Shown: positions 17,267 through 26,337 of the stretch, one piece after another | Position numbering within the stretch: position 1 is the stretch's first letter | How the letters are laid out: each line of letters begins with the position of its first letter | Assembly: GCF_003634825.1 (NCBI RefSeq) | Contig: NZ_RBXD01000001.1 | Span: 1,324,501-1,388,500 of the forward strand | From: Flavobacterium sp. 123 | GTDB taxonomy: Bacteria; Bacteroidota; Bacteroidia; Flavobacteriales; Flavobacteriaceae | DNA: 64,000 bases | Reading direction: 5' to 3' | Translations under genes and position numbers: made by a program | The notes under the pieces: model-generated | Databases searched by the model: none | Seen by the model: only the letters and a program-made list of their open reading frames with translations | What the model was told of the DNA's origin: nothing

Positions 17267-18322
17267 TTATTGATATTGTATGTAAATAGGTTTAGGAGTA
17301 AATTTCAATAACTCTTCAGGCGTGAACAAACCGTTGCGATTTGTTTTAGTATCATTTTTATAAAATAATTTAAAGCCTGTAAACTGAACAGGTTCTCTAT
17401 AAATATAGGCTTTGTAGGTTGATTTTTTTAAAATTTTATCGCCAAAACCATCCATATTTATAACAACCTGTACTTCGGGAACTATTTTTATTTTTTTATA
17501 ATTAGTCAGCATTCTTTGGGTAAAACGATGTACCACAAGAACTTTTGGCGGAAGCTTATTTTCGCGTACTATTTTTGTCAAAAAGTCAATAGCATCGTTG
17601 ATATCATCTGCAGAAAAGGTTCCTATTTTGGTTCCGGGAGTTTCGCCATTTTTCATCGAAAATTCAGGATCAATTCCTAAATGAACATTTGGCATCATAA
17701 GATATTTTTGTAACGTTGGCACTTCTTCATTGATGGTGCTTTGTCCTACTTGAATGTCTAAAAAAACTAAAGCGTTTATTGATTTTGCCCAACTAAGAAC
17801 CGTGTCAATTTGATGAAATGACATTCGTAAGCGATGTTTGTTGTTTTTTCCGTGTGAACTTTGGGCGGTAATAGCAATATAATGCAAGGCTGGAATGGTT
17901 TTTACAGAAGCATCTGCTGATTGCCATTTAGCAACTTCGTTTTGTAGTTTTTGTAGCATTTCTTTTTTAGGGAGTTCGCCTAAAATACCCATTCTTTTGG
18001 AATATAAATTCCCGTAGAAAGCAATAATTCTATTGTAAGGCAAAATGCTTCCTGGTAATGGATATACTGTTTTTACTGGCCATCTTCCACTGGTGTCATT
18101 GTTGCTTAAAGCAAAAATTCTTTTATTATAATCTGCGGTATCAATGGAAAGTGTTGATTTTTTTAAGACTGTATCTGACGAAACTAAATCTTCTTTTTTA
18201 TTTTCTTCTGCTTTTTTATCCGTTGTCATAGTAGCAGTTCTTGCTTTGTCACAACTATTTGTAAAGCATAAAAAAAGTATAGCAATAATAGAAATGGGTA
18301 CTATGTAAAATTGCTTTTTCAT
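17267..18322 (-). CDS. uncharacterised lipoprotein, possible TIM-barrel fold
   Basis: Lipoprotein of 351 residues with lipobox FTNSC. A Thr/Lys/Glu-rich linker leads to a globular part beginning IIAFYGNLYSKRMGILGEL. Strand-like segments such as PALHYIAITAQ, ALVFLDIQVGQ, VHLGIDPEFSM and KVLVVHRFTQRML recur at intervals suggestive of a beta/alpha barrel, with acidic residues at strand ends (DIQ, DPEF) as in glycoside-hydrolase-like barrels. No certain family is recognised. It sits 13 bases upstream of the polysaccharide deacetylase, so a joint role on a cell-surface polysaccharide is plausible inference. Confidence 0.7.
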   Translation of the reverse strand: MKKQFYIVPISIIAILFLCFTNSCDKARTATMTTDKKAEENKKEDLVSSDTVLKKSTLSIDTADYNKRIFALSNNDTSGRWPVKTVYPLPGSILPYNRIIAFYGNLYSKRMGILGELPKKEMLQKLQNEVAKWQSADASVKTIPALHYIAITAQSSHGKNNKHRLRMSFHQIDTVLSWAKSINALVFLDIQVGQSTINEEVPTLQKYLMMPNVHLGIDPEFSMKNGETPGTKIGTFSADDINDAIDFLTKIVRENKLPPKVLVVHRFTQRMLTNYKKIKIVPEVQVVINMDGFGDKILKKSTYKAYIYREPVQFTGFKLFYKNDTKTNRNGLFTPEELLKFTPKPIYIQYQ

Positions 18323-18417
18323 TGACAGGGTCCATTTTATTTGTCTAGTAAAGATAAGTGATTTTGCGAACTTTTTTAAGTCTTTGTAAAACAGATTTCT
18401 TTAGAAAAAGGGCATAA

Positions 18418-18447
18418 AAAAAGCCTAATTTTAGAATTAGGCTTTTT
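18418..18447. terminator. terminator downstream of the M1 peptidase gene
   Basis: AAAAAGCCTAATT (18418-18430) pairs with AATTAGGCTTTTT (18435-18447) around a 4-base loop, 16 bases past the stop of the minus-strand peptidase gene. Confidence 0.88.
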
Positions 18448-18463
18448 GATTAAAAAGGTATTA

Positions 18464-20335
18464 TTATTTTACTTCGAAGGTATTATTATCTGGTTTTACG
18501 TCTGCCATTAATCCGCTAGGATCGATTGTGATTTTTTTGATAGCTGTTTTTGGCTTTGAAATATTAAATTCATACGTTGGATATGCCCAAGCCCAATCAT
18601 TTAAAACAGTTCTTTTGACTGCTGGATTTGGATTTGCTTTTTCAAAACTCATCATTCGCAATGGAATGTAAAAGCTTTCAGAAGTTCCGTCATTATAATC
18701 AATTAGCAAATCAATTGGCATTGGCATTCTGCCTATTCTTTCTAGAGTAACGGTAGTTTTGTCCGCATTTTCTTTTACAGCAGTGATTCCATAATCAATT
18801 GTATTTGTAGTTTCGGTCCAATCTGTTAAATACCAGTCTAATTCAGCGCCAGAAACACGTTCAGCAGTTCTTTTGATATCGTTCGGTGTAGGATGTTTGA
18901 ATTGAAAATCAGCATAGTATTTTTTAAGCGTTTTCATCAAGTTTTCTTTTCCAATCAGATATATTAATTGCGTCAAGAAAATTTCTCCTTTGCTATAGGA
19001 AGTTATACTGTACACTCTGTTTTCATCAAAACGATCTGCATGTGTGGTTTGAGGTAATTCTTTTCCGGAATTTGCCATTGATAAATAGCCTTTATAAGCT
19101 CCTGCAAATGGGTTTTCTTCTTTCTTTTCGGCAATTTCATTCATAGAATAATCTTCTAAGAAAGAAGTAAATCCTTCATCCATCCATCCGTGTTTGGATT
19201 CGTTTGAAGCTAAAATATGTTGAAACCAAGAATGTCCCATTTCATGTGCAACGAGACCTACAAGACCGTCAAAATTTCCGCCTCCTAAAATAAGGGTACA
19301 CATAGCGTATTCCATTCCGCCATCGCCAGCTTGAATTACAGAGTATTGTTTGTAAGGATAATTACCAACAGTCTGGTTAAAAAGCGCCATCAATTGAACT
19401 GTTTTTGGCTCAAGATTTTTCCAGTTTTGAATGTATTTTGGGTCGTTTTTGTATAGAAAATGCAAATCAACATTATTAGGCCCTTTTACCACATCATGAA
19501 TGTAATTTTTATCAGCTGCCCAAGTAAAATCATGCACCATTGGCGCAATAAAATGCCAAGTTAAGGTTTTTGATTTCTTTGGAGTTTTTACTACAATTCC
19601 TTCATCTTGATACCCGTGACCAATTTCGTTTTTGTTTTGCAAATATCCAGAACCGCCCAAAGTATAAGCAGCATCAATAGTTATATTGACATCAAAATCT
19701 CCCCAAACTCCATGAAATTCTCTTGCAATGTATGGATCTGCATGCCAGCCTTCAAAGTCGAATTCAGCTATTTTAGGATACCATTGTGCCATTGATAATT
19801 CCACTCCTTCTGAATTGTTTCTTCCAGAACGACGAATTTGTAAAGGAACTTGACCATTAAAATCTAAAGTAAAAGTGGTTTTTGAGTTCGGTAAAATGGG
19901 TTTTGCCAAAGTTACTTCAAGAATAGTCCCAACTTCTTTTGCATTAGCAGGAATACCATCTTGTTTGAAATTTGAAACTCGCAAATAGCCAATTTCATTA
20001 GGTTTTAAAGTTTTTATTCGGCTTTCTTTAATCTCTTTACCGTCAACTTTTATTTTATTGACCATTCTACCATCTGGATCTTTGATGCTTTGAATTCGGG
20101 CATCCATTTCGCTTCCTGGTTGAAAAGCATTATTGAATAAATGATAATATACTTTTTTTAGGGTATCAGAGGAATTATTAGTGTAAACTAATTGCTGGCT
20201 TCCTTTGTATTGATAGTTTTTTACATCAATGGAAACATCCATTTTGTAATCCACATGTTGTTGCCAATAGGTGTTTTGGGCAGAAACTGTTCCAAAACTT
20301 AAAGAAAATAAAGAGAATAGAAGAAGGTTTTTCAT
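18464..20335 (-). CDS. M1 family metallopeptidase, exported
   Basis: Zinc aminopeptidase-like protein of 623 residues from ATG 20335. The signal peptide is MKNLLLFSLFSLSFGTVSAQ. The zinc site is HEMGHSW with the distal Glu 18 residues after the second His (GWMDEGF). The exopeptidase GAMEN motif appears as GGMEYA, as in many Bacteroidota members. The frame extends to 20365, but those codons lie in the terminator hairpin of the upstream S8 gene and do not look like a signal peptide, so the inner ATG was chosen. It probably degrades peptides in the periplasm or outside the cell. Confidence 0.9.
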   Translation of the reverse strand: MKNLLLFSLFSLSFGTVSAQNTYWQQHVDYKMDVSIDVKNYQYKGSQQLVYTNNSSDTLKKVYYHLFNNAFQPGSEMDARIQSIKDPDGRMVNKIKVDGKEIKESRIKTLKPNEIGYLRVSNFKQDGIPANAKEVGTILEVTLAKPILPNSKTTFTLDFNGQVPLQIRRSGRNNSEGVELSMAQWYPKIAEFDFEGWHADPYIAREFHGVWGDFDVNITIDAAYTLGGSGYLQNKNEIGHGYQDEGIVVKTPKKSKTLTWHFIAPMVHDFTWAADKNYIHDVVKGPNNVDLHFLYKNDPKYIQNWKNLEPKTVQLMALFNQTVGNYPYKQYSVIQAGDGGMEYAMCTLILGGGNFDGLVGLVAHEMGHSWFQHILASNESKHGWMDEGFTSFLEDYSMNEIAEKKEENPFAGAYKGYLSMANSGKELPQTTHADRFDENRVYSITSYSKGEIFLTQLIYLIGKENLMKTLKKYYADFQFKHPTPNDIKRTAERVSGAELDWYLTDWTETTNTIDYGITAVKENADKTTVTLERIGRMPMPIDLLIDYNDGTSESFYIPLRMMSFEKANPNPAVKRTVLNDWAWAYPTYEFNISKPKTAIKKITIDPSGLMADVKPDNNTFEVK

Positions 20336-20349
20336 GCTTGGATAAAAAT

Positions 20350-20380
20350 AAAAATGGAAGGGCAAGTTGCCCTTCCATGG
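20350..20380 (-). terminator. terminator of the S8 peptidase gene
   Basis: ATGGAAGGGCAA (20354-20365) and TTGCCCTTCCAT (20367-20378) form a strong hairpin followed on the minus strand by a T-rich tract, between the S8 stop and the M1 start. Confidence 0.82.
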
Positions 20381-20398
20381 TTTATAAATAGTTGAATG

Positions 20399-22021
20399 TT
20401 ATTTTTTAGACATTTTTTCTGCCATTAATAAAGCATTGTATGCATTAACAATTTTTCCTGATTTAGATAAGTTAGTAAAAGGACGAGTATCATTTGCTTT
20501 TCCTCCAACAATAACATCTGTAGTAATTGCTACTCCAGAATCCATCAAAATATGTTTTACTTGTTGCGCAGATAATTCTGGATAATAAGAACGAATTAAT
20601 GCCGCAACTCCAGCAGTGTTAGGAGAAGCCATTGATGTTCCTTGTAAATATTTATAAGAATCATTTGGCGTTGTAGCATAAATTTTCACTCCTGGAGCAA
20701 AAACATCTACATTGTTTTTACCGATATTTGAAAAACGAGCAACAACTTTGTCTCCGTATTCAAAATTTAAGGCGCCAATGGTGATTACATTATCTGCAAA
20801 TTCTGTAACCTTGTCGTCAGAATCATTTGGGAAATTGTCATAAGAATCAATATCTTTTGCGTCGTTTCCTGCAGCATGAACGATTAATACATCTTTTTGT
20901 TCCGCGTATTTTATGGCATCATAAACCCATTGTTTATGAGGAGAAAAACTTTTTCCAAAACTTCCATTAATTACTTTTGCACCATTATCAACGGCATAGC
21001 GAATTCCAAGGGCAATATCTTTATCATATTCATCGCCATCTGGTACAGCACGAACAGTCAAAATTTCAACCTGATTTGCAATTCCATCACCACCTATATT
21101 GTTGTTTCTAACCTGAGCTACAATACCTGCAACATGCGTTCCATGAAGAATCCCGCTCTTGTCTGGTCCCATAACATTGTTGTTTCCATAAGTAGTATCA
21201 GTAATGTCTTCTGGATTATCGCCTAGAATTTCTCTATAGTTCGTTTTTAAATTTTCGCCACTTATTAAAGAATTAAATCCGTCTAGTTGTTTTTGAATGG
21301 CATCTTTTAATTCAACAATTGTCAAACCAAACGAAAACATTTTTTCCATTGAAGCCTTACTTTTTTGTAATTCAGGTTCTTCAGAAGCGATAGCTTTTAC
21401 TTCGTCTAAAGTATAAACTGATTTGCCAAAATGTTTTACCAATGTTGCATCGCTTTCGTTTAGAGTTGTTAGCATTTGTTCTAAACGTGTTTTTCCAGAT
21501 GCTGCGTCAGCTATTTTTTTATCATTTAACTCTTTTGCTGCTTGATACGTTGTTTCATTAACAAGATTTTTGTCTTTGATAATTCGCTCGTATTCATAAT
21601 TTTCTTTGGTTATGTTTCCAAGAAAATTCCAACCATGAATATCATCTACATAGCCATTTTTATCATCATCAATCCCGTTTCCAGGAATTTCTTTTTTATT
21701 TGTCCAAACAACAGATTTTAAATCTTCATGTTCAATATCAACACCAGAATCTACAATTCCAACAATTACAGGCACTCCTTTTTTATTTTTTAATAATTCA
21801 GCATATGCTTTATCAACGCTCATTCCTGGAATAGTATCTTTAATAATATCCAAATGGCTCCAGCGTTTTAGATCGTTTTCACTTATTGGCGCTACTTTTT
21901 TAATGTTTAATGGTGCAGTAATAGCTACTGATGCAGTTGATGAAACTTGCTTTGAAGCACCACATCCCGCTAAAACTAAAAGAGCAAATGCAGAAAAGTA
22001 AATTGGTTTAATACAATTCAT
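20399..22021 (-). CDS. S8 family subtilisin-like serine peptidase, lipoprotein
   Basis: Protein of 540 residues with lipobox VLAGC (Cys20). The catalytic triad is visible: Asp91 in IVDSGVDIEHEDL, His in HGTHVAGIVA and Ser in GTSMASPNTAGVAAL. About 190 residues of mostly helical sequence separate the Asp and His motifs, an insertion seen in Bacteroidota S8 proteases. A GIDDDKNGYVDDIHGW segment may bind calcium. It is probably anchored in the envelope. It precedes the M1 peptidase, separated by its own terminator, so the two are not one transcript. Confidence 0.92.
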   Translation of the reverse strand: MNCIKPIYFSAFALLVLAGCGASKQVSSTASVAITAPLNIKKVAPISENDLKRWSHLDIIKDTIPGMSVDKAYAELLKNKKGVPVIVGIVDSGVDIEHEDLKSVVWTNKKEIPGNGIDDDKNGYVDDIHGWNFLGNITKENYEYERIIKDKNLVNETTYQAAKELNDKKIADAASGKTRLEQMLTTLNESDATLVKHFGKSVYTLDEVKAIASEEPELQKSKASMEKMFSFGLTIVELKDAIQKQLDGFNSLISGENLKTNYREILGDNPEDITDTTYGNNNVMGPDKSGILHGTHVAGIVAQVRNNNIGGDGIANQVEILTVRAVPDGDEYDKDIALGIRYAVDNGAKVINGSFGKSFSPHKQWVYDAIKYAEQKDVLIVHAAGNDAKDIDSYDNFPNDSDDKVTEFADNVITIGALNFEYGDKVVARFSNIGKNNVDVFAPGVKIYATTPNDSYKYLQGTSMASPNTAGVAALIRSYYPELSAQQVKHILMDSGVAITTDVIVGGKANDTRPFTNLSKSGKIVNAYNALLMAEKMSKK

Positions 22022-22086
22022 GTTTAATTATTTAAAGTTAAAAAAAGTGTCTAAAATAGGCATTTTTGTTATAAAAAAACAAATTA

Positions 22087-22953
22087 TTAACACGAACTTA
22101 AGATTTCATCACAAGTAAATCGATCTTTAAGTCGAACGCCTCTTTCGGTTTTTTCAACGGTAATGATTTCGTTATGCGCATCATGTTCTAAAAACAAGTA
22201 ATAATTATTTTCAGCAGCAGCGTTCATAAATTTTGTTTTTTCGGTCATAGTTAATAATGGCCTTGTGTCATATCCCATTACATAAGGAATAGGAATATGT
22301 CCAGCTGTAGCGACTAAATCTGCACAGAAAACAATGGTTTTGTCTTGGTATTTGATATGTGGAATCATTTGCTTTTCAGTATGGCCATCAGCAAAGAAAA
22401 TTCCAAAACCCAATTCTGATTCTGAAAGAAAATCGCCCTCGGGTCTTTTTATAAAATTCAGTTGTCCACTTTCCTGCATAGGCAAAATATTTTCGGAAAG
22501 GAAAGATGCTTTTTCCCTAACATTTGGTTTGGTTGCCCATTCCCAGTGATTGTCATTACTCCAGAATTTAGCATTTTTGAAAGCAGGTTCGTAACCCGTT
22601 TTATCTTTATTCCACTGTACACTTCCGCCACAATGGTCAAAATGCAAATGCGTCATAAACACATCTGTAACATCATCCCGATGAAAACCATATTTAGCTA
22701 AGGATTTATCGATAGAATGGGTTCCCCAAAGCGAATAATAACCAAAAAACTTTTCAGATTGTTTGTTTCCCATACCCGTATCGATCAAAATCAAACGGTT
22801 GCCATCTTCAATCAATAAGCATCGGGCGGCAATGTCAATTAAATTGTTTTCGTCAGCAGGATTTGTTTTGTTCCAAATTGTTTTTGGCACTACACCAAAC
22901 ATAGCGCCACCATCTAATTTAAAATTGCCAGTTTCTATAGGATATAGTTTCAT
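22087..22953 (-). CDS. MBL-fold metallo-hydrolase
   Basis: Protein of 288 residues of the metallo-beta-lactamase superfamily. The metal motif is THLHFDHCGG (HxHxDH), with further ligands likely in FADGHTEKQM and FLEHDAHNE. IDTGMGNK is the typical strand-Asp before it. It lacks a signal peptide, so it acts in the cytoplasm. The substrate is unknown; relatives include lactonases and glyoxalase-like enzymes. It is divergent from sufA. Confidence 0.87.
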   Translation of the reverse strand: MKLYPIETGNFKLDGGAMFGVVPKTIWNKTNPADENNLIDIAARCLLIEDGNRLILIDTGMGNKQSEKFFGYYSLWGTHSIDKSLAKYGFHRDDVTDVFMTHLHFDHCGGSVQWNKDKTGYEPAFKNAKFWSNDNHWEWATKPNVREKASFLSENILPMQESGQLNFIKRPEGDFLSESELGFGIFFADGHTEKQMIPHIKYQDKTIVFCADLVATAGHIPIPYVMGYDTRPLLTMTEKTKFMNAAAENNYYLFLEHDAHNEIITVEKTERGVRLKDRFTCDEILSSC

Positions 22954-23066
22954 TTTCTGTAGTATAAAATTAAAAATAGTACTGCAATTTAGGCAAATTC
23001 ATTCGGTTTTTAAGATAGACAAATAGAGTTTTTCTATTTTAAGATTAGTTATATAAATGTTATCAA

Positions 23067-23098
23067 TTGTGGAAAAAGATTTTTATGTACTATCTTTG
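23067..23098 (+). promoter_or_regulatory. suf operon promoter
   Basis: TTG (23067-23069), 21-base spacer, TATCTTTG (23091-23098), 30 bases before the sufA ATG. Confidence 0.6.
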
Positions 23099-23128
23099 TC
23101 GTTAATTTAGACAAAATCAATATAAGCT

Positions 23129-23458
23129 ATGATAAAGGTTTCTGATACTGCCAAAAAGAAAATCATCGATTTGATGAAAGATGATGGTTTTGACGCTACC
23201 GTTGATTACGTTAGAGTAGGCGTAAAAAGTGGTGGATGCTCAGGATTGTCTTATGATTTGAAATTCGACAAAACCAAGGGAGAAGACGATAAAATTTTTA
23301 TAGATAATGACATCACTATTGCAGTAGAAAAAAAATCGTTTCTATATTTAGCTGGAACAATCTTAGAGTTTTCAGGCGGATTAAACGGAAAAGGATTTGT
23401 TTTCAATAATCCTAACGCAAGTAGAACTTGTGGTTGTGGGGAATCATTTTCACTATAG
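23129..23458 (+). CDS. sufA: HesB/IscA-type iron-sulfur assembly protein (SufA)
   Basis: A-type carrier of 109 residues that receives Fe-S clusters from the SufBCD scaffold and passes them to apoproteins. The three conserved cysteines are Cys37 (SGGCSGL) and Cys101 and Cys103 (CGCGESF). It is the first gene of the suf cluster and follows a good promoter. An 80-base gap with a hairpin separates it from sufB. Confidence 0.93.
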   Translation: MIKVSDTAKKKIIDLMKDDGFDATVDYVRVGVKSGGCSGLSYDLKFDKTKGEDDKIFIDNDITIAVEKKSFLYLAGTILEFSGGLNGKGFVFNNPNASRTCGCGESFSL

Positions 23459-23465
23459 TCGAAAA

Positions 23466-23505
23466 TCAAAAGTTATAAAGTCGCAAGACTAAAAATGACT
23501 TTTGA
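23466..23505. repeat. hairpin repeat between sufA and sufB
   Basis: TCAAAAGT (23466-23473) and ACTTTTGA (23498-23505) are inverted, with an inner AGTC-GCAA-GACT hairpin. AGACTTTTAAACTTTAAGACT follows, which resembles the AAGTTTAAAG repeats at the other suf junctions. Confidence 0.55.
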
Positions 23506-23538
23506 CATTAGACTTTTAAACTTTAAGACTAAAAAAAT

Positions 23539-24987
23539 ATGTCAAAATATACCGAAGACGACTTAAAAATTGAACTCGAAACTAAAGAATACGAGTACGG
23601 ATTTTATACTGATATAGAATCGGACACGTTTCCTATTGGTTTAAACGAAGATATCGTTCGCGCTATTTCTCTTAGAAAAGAAGAACCACAATGGATGACG
23701 GATTGGCGCATTGAGGCTTTTCGTGCTTGGGAGCAAATGACCGAACCAGAATGGGCAAATGTTCATTATCAAAAACCAGATTTCCAAGCAATTTCTTATT
23801 ATTCAGCCCCAAAAAGCAAAGCTAAATACAATAGTCTTGATGAGGTAGATCCAGAATTGTTGGAAACTTTCAAAAAATTAGGAATTTCTCTTGACGAACA
23901 AAAAATGTTATCTGGAGTAGCTATGGATATTGTGGTTGACTCGGTTTCGGTAGCAACAACATTCAAGAAAACCTTAGGTGAAAAAGGAATTATATTCATG
24001 AGTATTTCTGAAGCAATTCGAGAACATCCTGAATTAGTTCAGAAGTATTTAGGAACAGTTGTCCCTCAAAAAGACAACTTTTATGCAGCCCTAAACTCAG
24101 CTGTTTTCTCTGACGGTTCGTTCTGTTATATTCCAAAAGGTGTTCGTTGTCCAATGGAATTATCAACCTATTTCCGTATCAATCAAGCAGGTACAGGTCA
24201 ATTCGAAAGAACATTGGTTATTGCTGACGAAGGAAGTTACGTTTCTTATTTAGAAGGATGTACCGCTCCAAGTCGAGATGAAAATCAATTGCATGCCGCT
24301 GTGGTAGAATTAATTGCCATGGACGATGCCGAAATTAAATATTCAACAGTACAAAACTGGTATCCTGGAAATAAAGAAGGTAAAGGTGGGGTTTTCAATT
24401 TTGTGACCAAAAGAGGTTTGTGTGAGAAAAATGCAAAAATTTCATGGACACAAGTAGAAACCGGATCTGCTGTAACTTGGAAATATCCATCTTGTGTGCT
24501 TAAAGGAGATAATTCAGTAGGAGAATTTTATTCGATTGCTGTTACTAATAATTTCCAACAAGCAGATACAGGAACGAAGATGATTCACCTGGGTAAAAAC
24601 ACCAAATCAACTATTATCTCCAAAGGAATTTCTGCAGGAAAATCACAAAACAGTTACCGTGGTTTGGTACAAATTAGTGCTAGAGCTGATAACGCAAGAA
24701 ACTTTTCACAATGTGATTCCTTGTTAATGGGTAACAATTGTGGTGCACATACTTTTCCTTACATCGAAAGCAAAAACCCAACGGCTAAAATTGAACATGA
24801 AGCTACGACAAGTAAAATTGGCGAAGACCAAGTTTTTTATTGCAACCAACGTGGAATTCCAACCGAAAAGGCAATTGCCTTAATCGTAAACGGTTTCAGT
24901 AAAGATGTATTGAATAAGTTACCAATGGAATTTGCAGTTGAAGCACAGAAATTACTGGAAATTTCGTTAGAAGGATCAGTAGGATAG
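23539..24987 (+). CDS. sufB: Fe-S cluster assembly protein SufB
   Basis: Scaffold subunit of the SufBC2D complex, 482 residues. Conserved blocks are [43 protein letters not shown] and the C-terminal [23 protein letters not shown]. Full length, with the ATG at 23539. It is followed not by sufC but by an intruding four-helix-bundle gene flanked by inverted repeats. In other Flavobacterium-like genomes sufC usually follows sufB directly (family knowledge). Confidence 0.97.
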   Translation: MSKYTEDDLKIELETKEYEYGFYTDIESDTFPIGLNEDIVRAISLRKEEPQWMTDWRIEAFRAWEQMTEPEWANVHYQKPDFQAISYYSAPKSKAKYNSLDEVDPELLETFKKLGISLDEQKMLSGVAMDIVVDSVSVATTFKKTLGEKGIIFMSISEAIREHPELVQKYLGTVVPQKDNFYAALNSAVFSDGSFCYIPKGVRCPMELSTYFRINQAGTGQFERTLVIADEGSYVSYLEGCTAPSRDENQLHAAVVELIAMDDAEIKYSTVQNWYPGNKEGKGGVFNFVTKRGLCEKNAKISWTQVETGSAVTWKYPSCVLKGDNSVGEFYSIAVTNNFQQADTGTKMIHLGKNTKSTIISKGISAGKSQNSYRGLVQISARADNARNFSQCDSLLMGNNCGAHTFPYIESKNPTAKIEHEATTSKIGEDQVFYCNQRGIPTEKAIALIVNGFSKDVLNKLPMEFAVEAQKLLEISLEGSVG

Positions 24988-24990
24988 AGG

Positions 24991-25050
24991 TTTGTTTAAA
25001 GTTTAAGGTTTAAGTTGTATAACCAGAATCGATTAGTAACTTTAAACAAA
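24991..25050. repeat. palindromic repeat between sufB and the four-helix-bundle gene
   Basis: TTTGTTTAAAGTT (24991-25003) and AACTTTAAACAAA (25038-25050) form a perfect 13-bp inverted repeat starting three bases after the sufB stop. Extended to 25017, the left arm is also inverted against 25468-25494 on the far side of the next gene (23 of 27 positions match). Confidence 0.88.
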
Positions 25051-25070
25051 GAAAATTTTAAACTAAAAAT

Positions 25071-25460
25071 ATGGCAACAATTACTCGATTTGAAGATTTA
25101 GAAATTTGGCAGGAAGCCAGAAGATTAGCTAAGGAAATTCACATCATTAGTATTGAAACCGAATTGAAAAATGATTTTAGATTTAGAGATCAAATAAAAG
25201 CATCATCCGGTTCTGTAATGGATAACATCGCAGAGGGTTTTGAAAGAAATGGAAATTTAGAATTCAGACAATTTTTGTCAATCGCTAAAGGTTCAGCTGG
25301 AGAATCCCGATCACAATTATACAGAGTTTTAGATTTTAATTATATTAATGAAGAAAAATTTACTGCTTTAAGAATTGATTACGAGAATTTAAGCGGAAAA
25401 ATAAACAATTTTATATCATATTTAAACAAAAAAGATTTTAAAGGCACCAAGTTTCAGTAA
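25071..25460 (+). CDS. four-helix-bundle protein of the 23S rRNA intervening-sequence (S23/IVP) family
   Basis: Small protein of 129 residues. The pattern [20 protein letters not shown], then [21 protein letters not shown], then [22 protein letters not shown] is diagnostic of the four-helix-bundle family first found in 23S rRNA intervening sequences; its function is not established. It lies between sufB and sufC, where it has no evident role in Fe-S assembly. It is flanked closely by inverted AAGTTTAAAG-type repeats, which suggests that gene and repeats moved in together. The reading frame is intact. Confidence 0.9.
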   Translation: MATITRFEDLEIWQEARRLAKEIHIISIETELKNDFRFRDQIKASSGSVMDNIAEGFERNGNLEFRQFLSIAKGSAGESRSQLYRVLDFNYINEEKFTALRIDYENLSGKINNFISYLNKKDFKGTKFQ

Positions 25461-25467
25461 ACACTAG

Positions 25468-25494
25468 AACTTTAAACTTTAAACTTTAAACAAA
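25468..25494. repeat. right inverted repeat of the four-helix-bundle element
   Basis: Three AACTTTA-type units ending in CTTTAAACAAA. The reverse complement begins TTTGTTTAAAGTTTAA, identical for 16 bases to the left repeat at 24991. It ends nine bases before the sufC ATG. Confidence 0.88.
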
Positions 25495-25503
25495 AGAAAC
25501 AAG

Positions 25504-26256
25504 ATGTTAAGTATAAAAAATTTACATGCCTCAATTGGGGATAAAGAAATATTAAAAGGAATTAACCTTGAAGTAAAAGCAGGAGAAATCCACGCGATAA
25601 TGGGACCAAACGGTGCTGGAAAAAGTACCCTTTCGGCAATTATTGCAGGAAATGAAAATTACGAAGTAACTGAAGGCGAAATCCTTTTGGAAAACGAAGA
25701 TATTTCAGAATTAGCTCCAGAAGAAAGAGCGCATAAAGGGGTTTTTCTTTCGTTTCAATATCCAGTTGAGATTCCAGGAGTTTCAGTAACGAACTTCATG
25801 AGAACTGCGATTAACGAAACGCGAAAAGCAAACGGTTTAGAAGAAATGCCAGCAAACCAAATGCTGAAAGTGATTCGTGAGAAATCAGAATTACTAGAAA
25901 TCGACAGAAAATTTTTGTCTCGTTCTCTTAACGAAGGTTTTTCAGGTGGAGAGAAAAAACGTAATGAGATTTTTCAAATGGCAATGCTAGAACCAAAATT
26001 AGCTATTCTCGACGAAACCGATTCTGGTCTTGATATTGATGCACTTCGAATTGTGGCTAATGGTGTAAATAAATTGAAAAGTGATAAAAACGCTATTATC
26101 GTTATCACGCACTACCAACGTTTGTTAGACTATATCGTTCCTGATTTTGTTCACGTATTATACAATGGAAAAATTGTAAAATCAGGCACAAAAGAATTGG
26201 CTTACGAGCTTGAAGAAAAAGGATACGATTGGATTAAACAAGAACAAGAAGCTTAA
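25504..26256 (+). CDS. sufC: Fe-S cluster assembly ATPase SufC
   Basis: ABC-type ATPase of 250 residues that drives the SufBC2D scaffold. Walker A is GPNGAGKSTL (about residues 34-43), the signature is FSGGEKKRNEI, and Walker B is LAILDETDSGLD. The H-loop is VITHYQR. Normal length. It is separated from sufD by a solo palindromic repeat. Confidence 0.97.
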   Translation: MLSIKNLHASIGDKEILKGINLEVKAGEIHAIMGPNGAGKSTLSAIIAGNENYEVTEGEILLENEDISELAPEERAHKGVFLSFQYPVEIPGVSVTNFMRTAINETRKANGLEEMPANQMLKVIREKSELLEIDRKFLSRSLNEGFSGGEKKRNEIFQMAMLEPKLAILDETDSGLDIDALRIVANGVNKLKSDKNAIIVITHYQRLLDYIVPDFVHVLYNGKIVKSGTKELAYELEEKGYDWIKQEQEA

Positions 26257-26258
26257 AA

Positions 26259-26329
26259 TTTGTTTAAAGTCTAAAATTTAAAGTTGTCTCAAGTTAACTT
26301 TAAGTTTTTAAACCTTAAACTTTAAACAA
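26259..26329. repeat. solo palindromic repeat between sufC and sufD
   Basis: TTTGTTTAAAGT at the left edge (26259) and ACTTTAAACAA at the right edge (26329) are inverted, and the arms continue inwards imperfectly over about 30 bases each. It has the same termini as the element around the four-helix-bundle gene, but it is only 71 bases long and carries no gene. Confidence 0.87.
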
Positions 26330-26337
26330 GAAAGAAT

